Notes: generated by a model from the letters alone, not told the origin. 64,000 nucleotides of DNA from Saccharothrix deserti (GCF_009769385.1 NZ_VKAB01000012.1:347809-411808); one strand, 5' to 3'. Numbered from the stretch's first letter, positions 26,918 through 36,632 are shown. Translations and numbers: made by a program.

Positions 26918-29902
26918 TCAGCTCGTCGGTGTCGGCGACGGCTGGACCGACGACGGCGACTGCGTGGTCGACGTGCCGGCCGTGTTGAACCTCTTCGTCG
27001 CGTCGTCCAGCGCCTTCATCGCGTTGCCCAGCTCGGCGAAGTCACCACTGGCCTGCGCCGCCTTGATGCGGTCCAGCGCCGACCGGATGTCCCGCACGGC
27101 CTGCTCCAGCTCCGTCCCGCCCTGCTGCCCGTTGCCCGGCGGCGTGGTGGTCGTCGGTGACGTGGGCGAGGTCGGCGTCTGGCCGTTGTTGGCCGGTGGC
27201 GGCACCTGGGCCGAGGAGCCGGACAGCACTTCCTCCATCGCCTCGGCCAACGTGGGCGCGTAGCCCACCTTGTCGCCGAAGCTGACCAGCACCTTGAACA
27301 GCTGCGGGAACTGGGTGTTCTGGCTGGCCCGCTCGATGTAGATCGGCTCGACGTAGAGCAGGCCGCCGCCCACCGGCAGGGTGAGCAGGTTGCCGTAGAC
27401 GACCTTGGTCTGCCGCTGGGTGAGCAGGTTCAGCTCACCGCTGACCTCGCCGTTGGTGAGGAACGTGGTCTGGATCTGCTGCGGGCCCTTGGCCTCGTTG
27501 TCCAACGTCAGCACGCTGATCTTGCCGTAGTTGTCCGGGTCTGATCTGACCGTCACGTACGACGCCATGAACTCGCGGTTCAGCCGCACCAGCGCACTCG
27601 TCAGCTGGAAGCTGACCTTGTTCGCGTCACCGGTCGGGTCACCCGCCAGCACGTAGAACGGCGGCTGCCGGTCGCGCTGCTGCTGCACGCCCTGCTGCTG
27701 GGCCTCGACGGTGGTGGCGTTGTCGACGGTCGGGTCGGACGGCACGTCCCAGAACGAGACACCGGAGTAGAAGTCACGCGGGTTGTCCACGTGGTACTCC
27801 GACAGCATCTCGCGCTGGACCTTGAACAGGTCCTCGGGGTAGCGCAGGTGCTCCTTCAGCGACTGCGACATCTCGCTGTTCGCCTTCACCGTGCCCGGGA
27901 AGACGCCCATCCACGCCTTGAGCACCGGGTCCTGCGTGTCCATCTCGTACAGCGTCACCGTGCCGTCGTAGGCGTCCACAGTGGCCTTCACCGAGTTGCG
28001 GATGTAGCTGATCTCCCGGTCCGGCTGCTGCGCGACACCCGGCAGCGAGTCGTTCGTGGCTTCACCCAGCGCCGTGCGGCGCGCGTACGGGTAGTTGTCG
28101 AGCGTGGTGTAGCCGTCGACGATCCACGTGATGCGCCCGTCCACCACGGCCGGGTACGGGTCGCCGTCCACGGTCAGCCACGGCGCCACGGCCTCCACGC
28201 GGTCGCGCGGGTGGCGGTTGAAGATGATCCGCGACTCGTCGTCCACGGCCGAGTTGAACAGGATGTTCCGCTCGCCGTACGCGGCGGCGAAGACGAGCTT
28301 GTTGAACAGCCCGCCGATGCGGACGCCGCCCTTGCCGTCGTAGGTGTACGACGAGCCGTCGGTGTCGTACTCGCCGACTGCGCCGTCACCGCGGCCGCCG
28401 ACGATGGCGTAGTCGGCCGGGCCGCCCAGCTCACCGAAGTAGGTGCGCGGCTGCTGCACGCCGAACGGGCCGGGCTGGACCTCGCCGTTCTGGCCGACCT
28501 GCGCCACCTCGAACACGGGGTAGCCGCCGTTGCCGCCCTCGTCCGCGGGCGAGTTCACCTTGCTGGCCTCGGCGAACACCATGCCGTTGCCGTGGGTGTA
28601 GATGAGGTGCTGGTTGATCCAGTCGCGCTGGCCCTGCGGGATGCCCGCGGTGTTCAGCTCGCGGACCGCGACGATGTAGTCCTGGACCTGCTGGTCCACT
28701 TTGTACCGGTCGACGTCGAGCTTGTCCGGGAACCCGTAGAACGGCCGCAGCTGCTGGAACTGGGTGAACGTCTTGGAGATGACGGCCGGGTCGAGCAGCC
28801 GGACGTTGCCCACCGTCGCCTGGTCGTTCTTCAGCTCGTCCAGCGAGACGTTCTGCTTGCCCGCGTACGGCTTGCTCTCGACCTTGTCCTCGGTCAACCC
28901 GAAGGCTTGTCGGGTGGCCTCGATGTTCCGAGAGATCGGTTCGGCTTCCTTCTCGATCGCGTTGGGCCGCACCGAGAACTGCTCCAGCACCGCGGGCCAC
29001 GCCGCGCCGACCAGGATGCTCGACAGCACCAGCAGCACGGTCGCGATCGCCGGCAGCTGGAGGTTGCGCAGCACCGCGCCCGCGAAGAACGCGACGGCGC
29101 AGAAGACCGCGATGAACAGCAGGATCAGCTTGGCCGGCAGCACCGCGTTGAGGTCGGTGTAGCTCGCGCCGTCGAACTTCTCGTGGTCCGAGAACAGCAG
29201 CGTGTACCGGTCGAAGAAGTACGCGACCGCCTTGAGCAGCACGAACGCACCGGCCACGATCGCCAGGTGGGTGCGCGCGGGCCCGGAGAGCTGCCCGCCG
29301 CGGCCGGCCAGCCGGATGCCGCCGAACAGGTAGTGCGCCACCACCGCGCCGACGAACGCCACCGCCGTGGCGATGAACAGCCACGACAGGATCCAGGTGT
29401 AGAACGGCAGCTGGAACGCGTAGAAGCCGATGTCGTGGCCGAACTCGGGGTCGGTCACCCCGAACGAGGTGGCGTTGAAGAACAACTGGACCACCTGCCA
29501 GTCGCCCTGCGCCGACGTGCCCGCGATCAGGCCGACGAGCACCGGCAGGCCGATCGCGAACAGCCTCATCCGGCGGCTGACGACCGCGCGGTAGCGGGCC
29601 ACCGGGTCGTCCGGGCCCGACACCGGCACGAACACCGGCCGGGTGCGGTAGGCGATGATCAGGTTGATCGCGACGAGACCACCCACCAGCAGGCCGACGG
29701 CGAAGAACAACCCGAACCGGGTCGCGAGCAAGGTGCCGTAGACGCTGCGGAAGCCGACCTCGCCGAACCACAGCCAGTTGACGTAGGTGCCGAGCAGCCT
29801 TGAGCCGGTGATCAGACCGACCAGGCCCACCGCACCGACTATGAGCAGAATCCGGCTGCGACGGGACAGCCTGGGCAGTCCGACCGGGGGCCGTGTGGCC
29901 AC
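26918..29902 (-). CDS. UPF0182 family membrane protein, 994 aa
   Basis: Large membrane protein with seven to eight N-terminal helices (ILLIVGAVGLVGLITGSRLL, LFFAVGLLVGGLVAINLIIA and others up to about residue 310), the family motif NWLWFGEVGFRSVYGTLLAT and a long extracytoplasmic domain with RPNAIEKEAEPISRNIEATR and GERNILFNSAV. The last 90 residues are Gly/Pro/Thr rich. GTG 29902 has AGGAG upstream; the longer open frame lacks protein character. It corresponds to Rv3193c of M. tuberculosis in family and in position beside the PDZ-protease gene. Function unknown. Confidence 0.93.
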   Translation of the reverse strand: MATRPPVGLPRLSRRSRILLIVGAVGLVGLITGSRLLGTYVNWLWFGEVGFRSVYGTLLATRFGLFFAVGLLVGGLVAINLIIAYRTRPVFVPVSGPDDPVARYRAVVSRRMRLFAIGLPVLVGLIAGTSAQGDWQVVQLFFNATSFGVTDPEFGHDIGFYAFQLPFYTWILSWLFIATAVAFVGAVVAHYLFGGIRLAGRGGQLSGPARTHLAIVAGAFVLLKAVAYFFDRYTLLFSDHEKFDGASYTDLNAVLPAKLILLFIAVFCAVAFFAGAVLRNLQLPAIATVLLVLSSILVGAAWPAVLEQFSVRPNAIEKEAEPISRNIEATRQAFGLTEDKVESKPYAGKQNVSLDELKNDQATVGNVRLLDPAVISKTFTQFQQLRPFYGFPDKLDVDRYKVDQQVQDYIVAVRELNTAGIPQGQRDWINQHLIYTHGNGMVFAEASKVNSPADEGGNGGYPVFEVAQVGQNGEVQPGPFGVQQPRTYFGELGGPADYAIVGGRGDGAVGEYDTDGSSYTYDGKGGVRIGGLFNKLVFAAAYGERNILFNSAVDDESRIIFNRHPRDRVEAVAPWLTVDGDPYPAVVDGRITWIVDGYTTLDNYPYARRTALGEATNDSLPGVAQQPDREISYIRNSVKATVDAYDGTVTLYEMDTQDPVLKAWMGVFPGTVKANSEMSQSLKEHLRYPEDLFKVQREMLSEYHVDNPRDFYSGVSFWDVPSDPTVDNATTVEAQQQGVQQQRDRQPPFYVLAGDPTGDANKVSFQLTSALVRLNREFMASYVTVRSDPDNYGKISVLTLDNEAKGPQQIQTTFLTNGEVSGELNLLTQRQTKVVYGNLLTLPVGGGLLYVEPIYIERASQNTQFPQLFKVLVSFGDKVGYAPTLAEAMEEVLSGSSAQVPPPANNGQTPTSPTSPTTTTPPGNGQQGGTELEQAVRDIRSALDRIKAAQASGDFAELGNAMKALDDATKRFNTAGTSTTQSPSSVQPSPTPTS

Positions 29903-30031
29903 GGGGCACGCTCCTGGATCGCGGTAATGGCGTTCGTACGTTCTGTCCAACTCTACGGAGGCCGCTGAGGGTTCCCCGATGGGTCTTCTCTTCTGCATCT
30001 GATTGTCCGCTCCGCCGGGGCAGATGCGACC

Positions 30032-30574
30032 ATGGCGGACGTGCCAGCCAGTGAAACGCCGCCCGTGGTGCTGCCCGCTGTCGCCCGCGAGGTCGAGGAG
30101 TTCGTGTCCACCGCCGGGTGGAACCAACCGACTCAGCTGTTCGCGCTGGTCCCGACCTCGGAGCTGCTCGCGCAGCAGCCGGAGCTCGCGGGCCAGCTCG
30201 ATCCGGAGTCCTCGCCGCTGACGCCGATCGCGCAGGACTCGCTGCCCGACGACGAGCTGGACCGGGCGTTGGCCGGGATCGTGTGGCCGGACGTCGTGCA
30301 CGGGTGCGCGTTGGCGCAGGAGATCGTGGTGCTGCCGCCGGACGCCGAGGCGCAGTTGACCGAGCAGGAGCTCGACGACGAGGAGGCGCGCCGGTTCGCC
30401 GCCGAGCACCCCCAGCGCCGCGAGGCCCGGCTGGTGGCGGCGGTGCTGCGGGACGGCTCGGCGGCGTGCGTGCTGCGGCTGCGGGGCAGCGTCGAGGTGC
30501 CCGAGGAGGTCGTGGCCCACCCCGAACTGGCCCCGAACCTGACCCGCGCACTACTGGAGACGCTCCGGCCCTGA
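30032..30574 (+). CDS. PPA1309 family protein, 180 aa
   Basis: Acidic cytoplasmic protein with VLPAVAREVEEFVSTAGWNQ and PTQLFALVPTSELLAQQPEL, followed by LTPIAQDSLP, GIVWPDVVHGCALAQEIVVL and CVLRLRG, the pattern of the PPA1309 family restricted to actinobacteria. No known activity. ATG 30032 is the first sensible start. It is divergent from the UPF0182 gene with a 129-bp gap that should hold both promoters. Confidence 0.9.
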   Translation: MADVPASETPPVVLPAVAREVEEFVSTAGWNQPTQLFALVPTSELLAQQPELAGQLDPESSPLTPIAQDSLPDDELDRALAGIVWPDVVHGCALAQEIVVLPPDAEAQLTEQELDDEEARRFAAEHPQRREARLVAAVLRDGSAACVLRLRGSVEVPEEVVAHPELAPNLTRALLETLRP

Positions 30575-30704
30575 CATGGCCGCTGCTCCGCAGACGGCGG
30601 CTCGGTCGCCCGGGTGATCGCCGGAAAATGAGTCACGAACGACCGACGGCGACCTCGCGTGGTGGTCCGGTAGCGGAGGGTGGACCTGTAGCGGGCTGGG
30701 CGCG

Positions 30705-31790
30705 TTAGCAGCCTGGGGCTTCGCCGCCCTTGTTGAGGGCTTCGAGGGACTGCACGGCGTCGTCCAGCTTCTCGACCTTGACCAGGCGCAGGCCCTCCGG
30801 GGCGTGTTGCTTGGCCTCGTCGCAGTTGCCCGCGGGCACGAGGAACACGGTGGCGCCGCTTTCACGGGCGGCGACCATCTTGAACCCGATGCCGCCGATG
30901 CGGCCGACCTCGCCCTTGTCGTTGATCTCGCCGGTGCCCGCGACGGACTGGCCGCCGTTGAGCTCGCCGGGGGTGAGCTTGTCGACGATCGACAGCGCGA
31001 ACAGCAGGCCGGCGGACGGGCCGCCGACTTCCTTCAGGCTGATGTTGATCTCGAACGGCACGTCGGCGCGGTCCAGCGGCAGCACGCCCAGAAAGCCGGT
31101 CTCGCGGCCCTCGGTCCGACCGAGGGTGACGGTGGCGGTCTGGCGCGCGGACTCGCGCTGGAACGTCAGCGTGATCCGGTCGCCCGGCTTGGTGGTCTCC
31201 AACGCGGGGCGCACGTCGTCGGCGGAGGCGATCGGCTTGCCGTTGACCTCGAGCAGCCGGTCGTTGGGCTGCAGCACGTCGGCCGCGGCGCTGTCGTTGG
31301 TGATCTCGGCGGCGACGACCTTCATCGGGTAGTCGAGGTAGCGCAGCGCGGCGACCTCGGCGCTGGTCTGCGAGTCCTGGAACGCCTTCACGTTCCGGTC
31401 GCTGACCTCCTTCTCCGACTCGCCGGGCCGGAAGAACTCCTCGCGCGGCGCGAGCGCGTACCGGCCGCTGATCCACAGGCCGAGCGCGCCGAACAGCGAC
31501 ACCTCGTCGGTCAGCGACACGGTGGTCATGGTGAGCCTGCCGCCGGTCGGGAACGTCTCCTGCCCGTCGACCGACACCACCTGCTGACCGTCGACGGCGC
31601 CCAGCGTGTCGTAGGTGGGCCCGGGGCCCAGGGCGACGTAGGGCACGCGGGCGAACCCGCCGAGCAGGCCCAGCGCGAGGACGATCGCGAGGCTGACCAC
31701 GAGGGTCCACGTCCGCCGGGTCAAGCCGCGCCGTGGCGCGTGCGGTGGGGTTGGTGCCTGGTCCACGACGGTGTCGGTGCCTTCGGTCAC
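30705..31790 (-). CDS. PDZ and Lon-type (S16) protease, YlbL-like, 361 aa
   Basis: One N-terminal membrane anchor (WTLVVSLAIVLALGLLGGF), a PDZ domain around VLQPNDRLLEVNGKPIASAD, and a C-terminal Lon-like peptidase domain with the catalytic Ser in VGGPSAGLLFALSI and Lys in GGIGFKMVAARESG. This is the architecture of YlbL and Rv3194c, expected to act at the outer face of the membrane. Start is the ATG/GTG at 31790. Divergent from the DUF2342 gene, conserved with M. tuberculosis order. Confidence 0.93.
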   Translation of the reverse strand: MTEGTDTVVDQAPTPPHAPRRGLTRRTWTLVVSLAIVLALGLLGGFARVPYVALGPGPTYDTLGAVDGQQVVSVDGQETFPTGGRLTMTTVSLTDEVSLFGALGLWISGRYALAPREEFFRPGESEKEVSDRNVKAFQDSQTSAEVAALRYLDYPMKVVAAEITNDSAAADVLQPNDRLLEVNGKPIASADDVRPALETTKPGDRITLTFQRESARQTATVTLGRTEGRETGFLGVLPLDRADVPFEINISLKEVGGPSAGLLFALSIVDKLTPGELNGGQSVAGTGEINDKGEVGRIGGIGFKMVAARESGATVFLVPAGNCDEAKQHAPEGLRLVKVEKLDDAVQSLEALNKGGEAPGC

Positions 31791-31871
31791 GCCCGACAGG
31801 GTACGACCACCCCTTCACGCTGCCGGCGAACCGGTCCCGCGCTGGACCTTCGTCCCGCGTACCGTGGAGGC

Positions 31872-33185
31872 ATGAGTGACCAGCCCTTCGGGTTCAGCCC
31901 GCAGGACCCCGACGACCGCAACCGCAAACCAGGAGACCAAGGGGAGAACCCCTTCGACTTCAACCAGCTCGGCGCGATGCTGAGCCAGCTCGGTGCGATG
32001 TTCAGCAACGCGGGCACGTCGTCCGGGCCGGTCAACTACGACCTCGCGAAGCAGATCGCACTCCAGCAGCTCGCCGGCAAGGGCGGCCCGACCACCGGGT
32101 TCGGGCCGGACCAGAACAGCGCCGTTGCCGACGCGGTGCACCTGGCGGAGATGTGGCTCGACCCGGTGACGGCGCTGCCCGCGGGCGCGCGCACGTCGCA
32201 GGGCTGGAGCGCGCGCGACTGGGTGGAGCGCACGTTGCCGACGTGGCAGCGGCTGTGCGACCCGGTGGCGCAGCGCGTGTCCGGCGCGTGGGTCGACGCG
32301 ATGCCCGCCGAGGCCAAGGAGGCCGCCGGCCCGCTGCTGTCGATGCTCGGGCAGATGGGCGGCATGGCGTTCGGCTCGCAGCTGGGCGGCGCGTTGGCGC
32401 AGCTCGGCGCGGAGGTGCTGACGTCGACCGACGTCGGGTTGCCGCTCGGGCCTGAGGGCACGGCCGCGCTGCTGCCCGACAACATCGAGAAGTTCACCGA
32501 GGGCCTGGAGCGGCCCGCCAGCGAGGTGCTGGTGTTCCTGGCCGCCCGCGAGGCGGCGCACCAGCGGCTGTTCAGCCACGTGCCGTGGCTGCGGCAGCGG
32601 CTGCTGGACACGGTGGAGGAGTTCGCCCGCGGCATCACGGTCGACACGTCGGCGTTGGAGCAGCTGGCGGGCCAGATCGACCCGGCGAACCCGGCCAGCA
32701 TCGAAGAGGCGATGAAGTCGGGGATGCTCGAACCCCAGACCACGCCCGAGCAGAAGGCCGCGCTGACCCGCCTGGAGACGTTGCTGGCCCTGGTCGAGGG
32801 CTGGGTGGACGTGGTGGTGAACGAGGCGGTCGGCGAGCGGCTGCCCGGCGCCGAGGCGCTGCGGGAGACGCTGCGCAGGCGGCGCGCGTCCGGTGGTCCG
32901 GCGGAGCAGACGTTCGCCACCCTGGTCGGCCTGGAGCTGCGGCCCCGCAGGCACCGGTCGGCGGCGGCGCTGTGGAAGCTGCTCGGCGACCAGCACGGCA
33001 TGGAGCAGCGCGACAGCGTCTGGGACCACCCCGACCTGGTGCCCACGGCGGAGGACCTGGACGACCCGATGGAGTTCGCCGAGCGGTTCGGCCGGACGCG
33101 CAAGGCGCTGGAGGACCCGATGGCCGAACTGGAGCGGACGCTCCGGGAGAAGGACGACAAGGGCGAGGAAAAGGGCGAGGAGTAG
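31872..33185 (+). CDS. DUF2342 family zinc-metalloprotease-like protein, 437 aa
   Basis: Recognised by MAFGSQLGGALAQLGAEVLT, GLERPASEVLVFLAAREAAH and QRLFSHVPWLRQRLLDTVEE. The REAAHQRLF stretch occupies the place of an HExxH zinc site; Arg stands where the first His would be, as I recall for many family members, so protease activity is uncertain. N terminus is Gln/Phe rich and disordered-looking; the C terminus is highly charged. ATG 31872 has GTGGAGG upstream. Corresponds to Rv3195 in the conserved block. Confidence 0.9.
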   Translation: MSDQPFGFSPQDPDDRNRKPGDQGENPFDFNQLGAMLSQLGAMFSNAGTSSGPVNYDLAKQIALQQLAGKGGPTTGFGPDQNSAVADAVHLAEMWLDPVTALPAGARTSQGWSARDWVERTLPTWQRLCDPVAQRVSGAWVDAMPAEAKEAAGPLLSMLGQMGGMAFGSQLGGALAQLGAEVLTSTDVGLPLGPEGTAALLPDNIEKFTEGLERPASEVLVFLAAREAAHQRLFSHVPWLRQRLLDTVEEFARGITVDTSALEQLAGQIDPANPASIEEAMKSGMLEPQTTPEQKAALTRLETLLALVEGWVDVVVNEAVGERLPGAEALRETLRRRRASGGPAEQTFATLVGLELRPRRHRSAAALWKLLGDQHGMEQRDSVWDHPDLVPTAEDLDDPMEFAERFGRTRKALEDPMAELERTLREKDDKGEEKGEE

Positions 33186-33208
33186 TTCTCACTCCTCGCC
33201 CCGTCCCT

Positions 33209-33736
33209 TCAATCCTCCTCGGTGATGCCCAGGCCCGCCGCGGCCGAGATGCCCTCCAGGTACCCGATGGCCCGCTCGGCCCTCGGGTACCTGTGCACGA
33301 GGTGCCAGAACTCCTTGCCGTGGCCGGGCACCTTCAGGTGCGCCAGCTCGTGCACCAGCACGTAGTCGAGCACCCACGCGGGCACGTCGCGCAGCCGTTC
33401 GCTGATCCGGATCGTGCCCTCGCTCGGTGTGCACGACGCCCACCTCGTGCGCATCGGCGCCACCCACCGCACGCTGCTCGGCTGCACGCCGTCCAGGTAC
33501 CTGTCGGCCAGCTCCTCGCACCGGGCGAGCAGCGCGGCGTCGGACGTGCGCGTGGGCGACCGCCTGCGGGTCTCGCTGCGCTGGAGGCGGCTCAGCATCT
33601 CCGCCACCCAGTGCTTCTCCTCGCTCTTGCTCATGCGGGCCGGCAGCAGGACCACGACCGTGTCCCCCTCGCGGTACGCGCTCACCATGCGACGGCGCCG
33701 GGCGCTGCGCCGCACCTCCACCTGCGGTTCGGGCAT
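33209..33736 (-). CDS. YgjP/SprT-like M48-type metallopeptidase, 175 aa
   Basis: Zinc-dependent peptidase domain with WVLDYVLVHELAHLKVPGHG, where HELAH supplies two zinc ligands and the Glu base, and a third His follows in EFWHLVHRYP. Upstream WASCTPSEGTIRISERLRDV matches the WGSC-like motif of YgjP (DUF45). ATG 33736 is chosen; GTG 33745 is possible. Convergent with the DUF2342 gene. Physiological target unknown. Confidence 0.9.
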   Translation of the reverse strand: MPEPQVEVRRSARRRRMVSAYREGDTVVVLLPARMSKSEEKHWVAEMLSRLQRSETRRRSPTRTSDAALLARCEELADRYLDGVQPSSVRWVAPMRTRWASCTPSEGTIRISERLRDVPAWVLDYVLVHELAHLKVPGHGKEFWHLVHRYPRAERAIGYLEGISAAAGLGITEED

Positions 33737-33940
33737 GGCGTTCACGGTAAGGCCAGAGACCGACAATCCGCGGCGGCCAAGCGGCGGTCTGTGGAGGGAT
33801 GGACGAACAGGTTCCACCGAAAGGCGGCTGGACACGCTCGACGCGGCGTGCAGCGGAGCGGCGTTCCCGGAGGTAGCGTGCAGCGCAACCCCCGAGTGTG
33901 GCGCAGATCGCTCCGCACTCTCGAAACAAGGGAGGAAGCC

Positions 33941-34513
33941 GTGGCCGAGACCTACAACGGCTACTGCGTCAAGTGCCGTGAGAAGCGCGACTTCACGGGC
34001 GAGGTGCACGAGAGCAACAACCGCAGGATGGCCAAGGGCAAGTGCCCGGTCTGCGGGACCACGGTGACCCGGATCCTCGGCAAGTCGAAGGTCTGCCCCA
34101 GGGCGGGTGGCCGGGCCCTCGGGTGTCCGGCCGCCCGTCAAGGCCCCTTGTGGCCTCTGTGGACAACCCGCAAGCCTGTGGACAGGCGTTTTGCCATACC
34201 GGCCGCTCCGGGCAGGCTGCCGGTGTGGATCTTCCCAACCGACCCAGGGTCCTGCCCGGCCTGCCGCTGCTGCGCCGCCGGGACGACGTGGTGCAGATCG
34301 GCACCGACCCGAGACACGCCATGCTGGTGGAGGACGTGCCCGAGCCCATGGCGTCCGTCCTGCTCGGCCTCACCGGCCAGCACACCCTCACCGACCTGCG
34401 GGAACGGCTCGCCGGTCACGGTGACCAGGCGGCCGAGCTGTCCGGCGTCCTGCACGGCCTGGCCGGGGCCGGGCTGGTCGAGGAGTCCGTGCCCGTGCCG
34501 CACCCCCGGCTGA
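33941..34513 (+). CDS. DUF5679-like zinc ribbon with abnormal C-terminal extension
   Basis: The first 50 codons (AETYNGYCVKCREKRDFTGE, then KCPVCGTTVTRILGKSKV) are a complete DUF5679-type zinc ribbon with two CxxC pairs; family members normally stop there. Here no stop follows and the frame runs on for about 140 codons with a sequence rich in Pro, Cys and Trp, overlapping the next gene by 289 bp in another frame. TGC at 34094-34096 stands where a TGA would end the protein, so stop loss by one base (or a sequence error) is likely. GTG 33941 has GGAGGAAGCC in front. Confidence 0.6.
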   Translation: MAETYNGYCVKCREKRDFTGEVHESNNRRMAKGKCPVCGTTVTRILGKSKVCPRAGGRALGCPAARQGPLWPLWTTRKPVDRRFAIPAAPGRLPVWIFPTDPGSCPACRCCAAGTTWCRSAPTRDTPCWWRTCPSPWRPSCSASPASTPSPTCGNGSPVTVTRRPSCPASCTAWPGPGWSRSPCPCRTPG

Positions 34514-35235
34514 CCGCCGAGGTGACGGGCTGGGCGCTGCGGACCCGCCGTTGTGCCGTCGGGCTGCCCGCCGCCCGTGCCGCCCGGTCCGTCGTCGTGC
34601 ACGGCGAAGGGCGGCTCGCGGTCACGATCGCAGCACTCCTGGCGGCCTCCGGCGTGGCACACGTTCGGGTGGTCGCGCGGGGACGCGTGGGGCCGGAAGA
34701 CACCGGATCGGGTTATGTCGAAGCGGACGTCGGCCGCCCGCGCGCCGAGGCCGCCCAGGACGCCGTGCGGCGGGCGTGCGGGACCGTGCGGCCGGTGGGG
34801 CGTGGCGCGGACCTGGTGGTGCTGGCCGACGCGCTCGTACCCGCACCGGAATTGCTGCACCAGCTCGTCTCGGACGGCACGGCGCACCTGGCCGTGCGCG
34901 TGCGGGAGGGCTTGGGCGTGGTCGGGCCGCTGGTCGTACCCGGTCGGAGCAGCTGCCTGAGGTGTGCGGACCGGCACCAGGCCGACGTGGACCCGGCGTG
35001 GCCGCTGATCGCCGCCCAGCTGGTCGACCGCGCCCAGCACGCCGACCTGGCCACCGTCACGGCCACCGCCGGTATCGCGGTCGGTCAGGCGCTGCTGGCC
35101 CTGGACCGCTCGGAGGCGGCCCGGACCAGGCCGCCCACCTGGGACGCGACCCTGGAGGTCGATGCGTTCACCGGATTGGTCGAGCACCGGATCGCGCCGG
35201 TGCACCCGCACTGCGAGTGCCGTTCCGCGACGTGA
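34225..35235 (+). CDS. ThiF/cyclodehydratase-like protein, 336 aa
   Basis: Central residues show a Rossmann-like core (SVVVHGEGRLAVTIAALLAA, VAHVRVVARGRVGPED) and a C-terminal Cys pair in GRSSCLRCADRHQADVDPAW, the pattern of E1-like ThiF domains found in TOMM leader-binding proteins. A second Cys pair ends the protein (HPHCECRSAT). The N-terminal 100 residues resemble a RiPP-recognition-like winged helix. GTG 34225 is used. No precursor peptide or YcaO gene is nearby; the gene belongs to the conserved DUF2342-ThiF-ABC1-whiB7 block (Rv3196 position), so a housekeeping role is likelier than RiPP synthesis. Confidence 0.75.
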   Translation: MDLPNRPRVLPGLPLLRRRDDVVQIGTDPRHAMLVEDVPEPMASVLLGLTGQHTLTDLRERLAGHGDQAAELSGVLHGLAGAGLVEESVPVPHPRLTAEVTGWALRTRRCAVGLPAARAARSVVVHGEGRLAVTIAALLAASGVAHVRVVARGRVGPEDTGSGYVEADVGRPRAEAAQDAVRRACGTVRPVGRGADLVVLADALVPAPELLHQLVSDGTAHLAVRVREGLGVVGPLVVPGRSSCLRCADRHQADVDPAWPLIAAQLVDRAQHADLATVTATAGIAVGQALLALDRSEAARTRPPTWDATLEVDAFTGLVEHRIAPVHPHCECRSAT

Positions 35236-35321
35236 TCCACCCTCAGGTAGGTCTGTGTAGGTTTTGAGGGAGGGGCGTGAACGACTGCGGCCACGTGAAC
35301 GGGCGGGAGGAGAATCACCGG

Positions 35322-36632
35322 GTGAGCGAGATCCCGCGCAAGACCGTGCAGCGCACCGCCAAGCTGGCCAGCCTCCCGCTCGGGGTGGCGGGCCGCGTGG
35401 TGGGCGGCTGGGGCAAGCGCTTGGCAGGCCGCAGCTCCGAGGAGGTCAGCGCCGAGGTGTCGGCGAAGACCGCGGAGCAGGTGTTCGCGGTGCTCGGGCA
35501 GCTCAAGGGCGGCGCGATGAAGTTCGGCCAGGCGCTGAGCGTGTTCGAGGCCGCGGTGCCGGACGAGCTGGCCGAGCCGTACCGCGAGGCGCTGACCAAG
35601 CTCCAGACGGCCGCGCCGCCGATGCCCGCGCGCACGGTGCACCGCGTGCTGGCCGAGCAGCTGGGCGCGGGGTGGGCGAAGCGGTTCGCGTCGTTCGACG
35701 ACTCACCCGCCGCGTCGGCGAGCATCGGGCAGGTGCACCGGGCGGTGTGGCACGACGGCCGCGACGTGGCGGTGAAGGTGCAGTACCCCGGCGCGGACGA
35801 GGCGTTGCAAACGGACCTGAAGCAGCTGCTGCGGTTCAGCCGGGTGTTGCAGGCGATCATGCCGGGCACCGAGGTCAAGCCGCTGCTGGAGGAGCTGCGG
35901 GACCGGTACCTGGAGGAGTTGGACTACCGGACCGAGGCGGACAACCAGCGGGTGTTCGCCAAGGCGTTCGACGGCGACGAGCGGGTGCTGGTGCCGCGGG
36001 TGGTGGCCAGTTCGCCGAAGGTGATGGTGACCGAGTGGACCGACGGTACGCCGTTGTCGAAGATCATCCGTGAGGGTGGGCAGGCCGAGCGCGACATGGC
36101 CGGGCAACTGCTGTCGGAGTTCCACTTCTCCGCGCCGAGCCGGTCGGGGCTGCTGCACGCCGACCCGCACCCCGGCAACTTCATGCTCGGCTCGGACGGT
36201 CGGCTGCGCGTGCTCGACTTCGGCGCGGTGGCCCGGCTGCCCGACGGGCTGCCGAAGACGCTCGGCCTGATGACCAGGCTGGCGTTGGACGGCCGGTCGG
36301 CGGACCTGGTGGAGCTGCTGCGGACGGAGCGGTTCATCCGCCCCGGGACCGAACTGCAGGCCGAGGACGTGCTGAACTACCTGGCGCCGTTCGTGGAGCC
36401 GCTGCGGACGGAGACGTTCCACTTCACCCGTCGGTGGCTGCAGAAGCAGGCGGAGCGCGTCGGCGACCTCCGGAGCCCCGATTCGCAGACGGGAAGGTCG
36501 CTGAACCTCCCGCCGCAGTACCTGCTCATCCACAGGGTGACGCTGGGCGCGACGGGCATCCTCTGCCAGCTGGACGCGAACGTGCAGGCCAGAGCCATCG
36601 TCGCCCGGTGGCAACCCGGCTTCGACGACTGA
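35322..36632 (+). CDS. ABC1/UbiB-family atypical kinase, 436 aa
   Basis: AarF/ABC1 domain protein. Family motifs are the KxGQ motif in GGAMKFGQALSVFEAAVPDE, the Ala-rich nucleotide loop AASASIGQVHRAVW, ATP-binding Lys in VAVKVQYPG, ExD motif in EELDYRTEADNQ, catalytic HADPHPGNF and metal-binding DFGAV. GTG 35322 (SEIPRKTVQRTAKLASLPLG) matches the start of mycobacterial relatives and has GGGAGGAG upstream; GTG 35277 is also possible. Position equals Rv3197, which lies beside whiB7; the M. tuberculosis protein has been tied to macrolide resistance, here only by analogy. Confidence 0.92.
   Translation: MSEIPRKTVQRTAKLASLPLGVAGRVVGGWGKRLAGRSSEEVSAEVSAKTAEQVFAVLGQLKGGAMKFGQALSVFEAAVPDELAEPYREALTKLQTAAPPMPARTVHRVLAEQLGAGWAKRFASFDDSPAASASIGQVHRAVWHDGRDVAVKVQYPGADEALQTDLKQLLRFSRVLQAIMPGTEVKPLLEELRDRYLEELDYRTEADNQRVFAKAFDGDERVLVPRVVASSPKVMVTEWTDGTPLSKIIREGGQAERDMAGQLLSEFHFSAPSRSGLLHADPHPGNFMLGSDGRLRVLDFGAVARLPDGLPKTLGLMTRLALDGRSADLVELLRTERFIRPGTELQAEDVLNYLAPFVEPLRTETFHFTRRWLQKQAERVGDLRSPDSQTGRSLNLPPQYLLIHRVTLGATGILCQLDANVQARAIVARWQPGFDD

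Noticed and set aside
34225..35235. TOMM/RiPP biosynthesis cluster
   Set aside because: The ThiF-like protein has no YcaO partner, precursor or exporter nearby and sits in a conserved housekeeping block.
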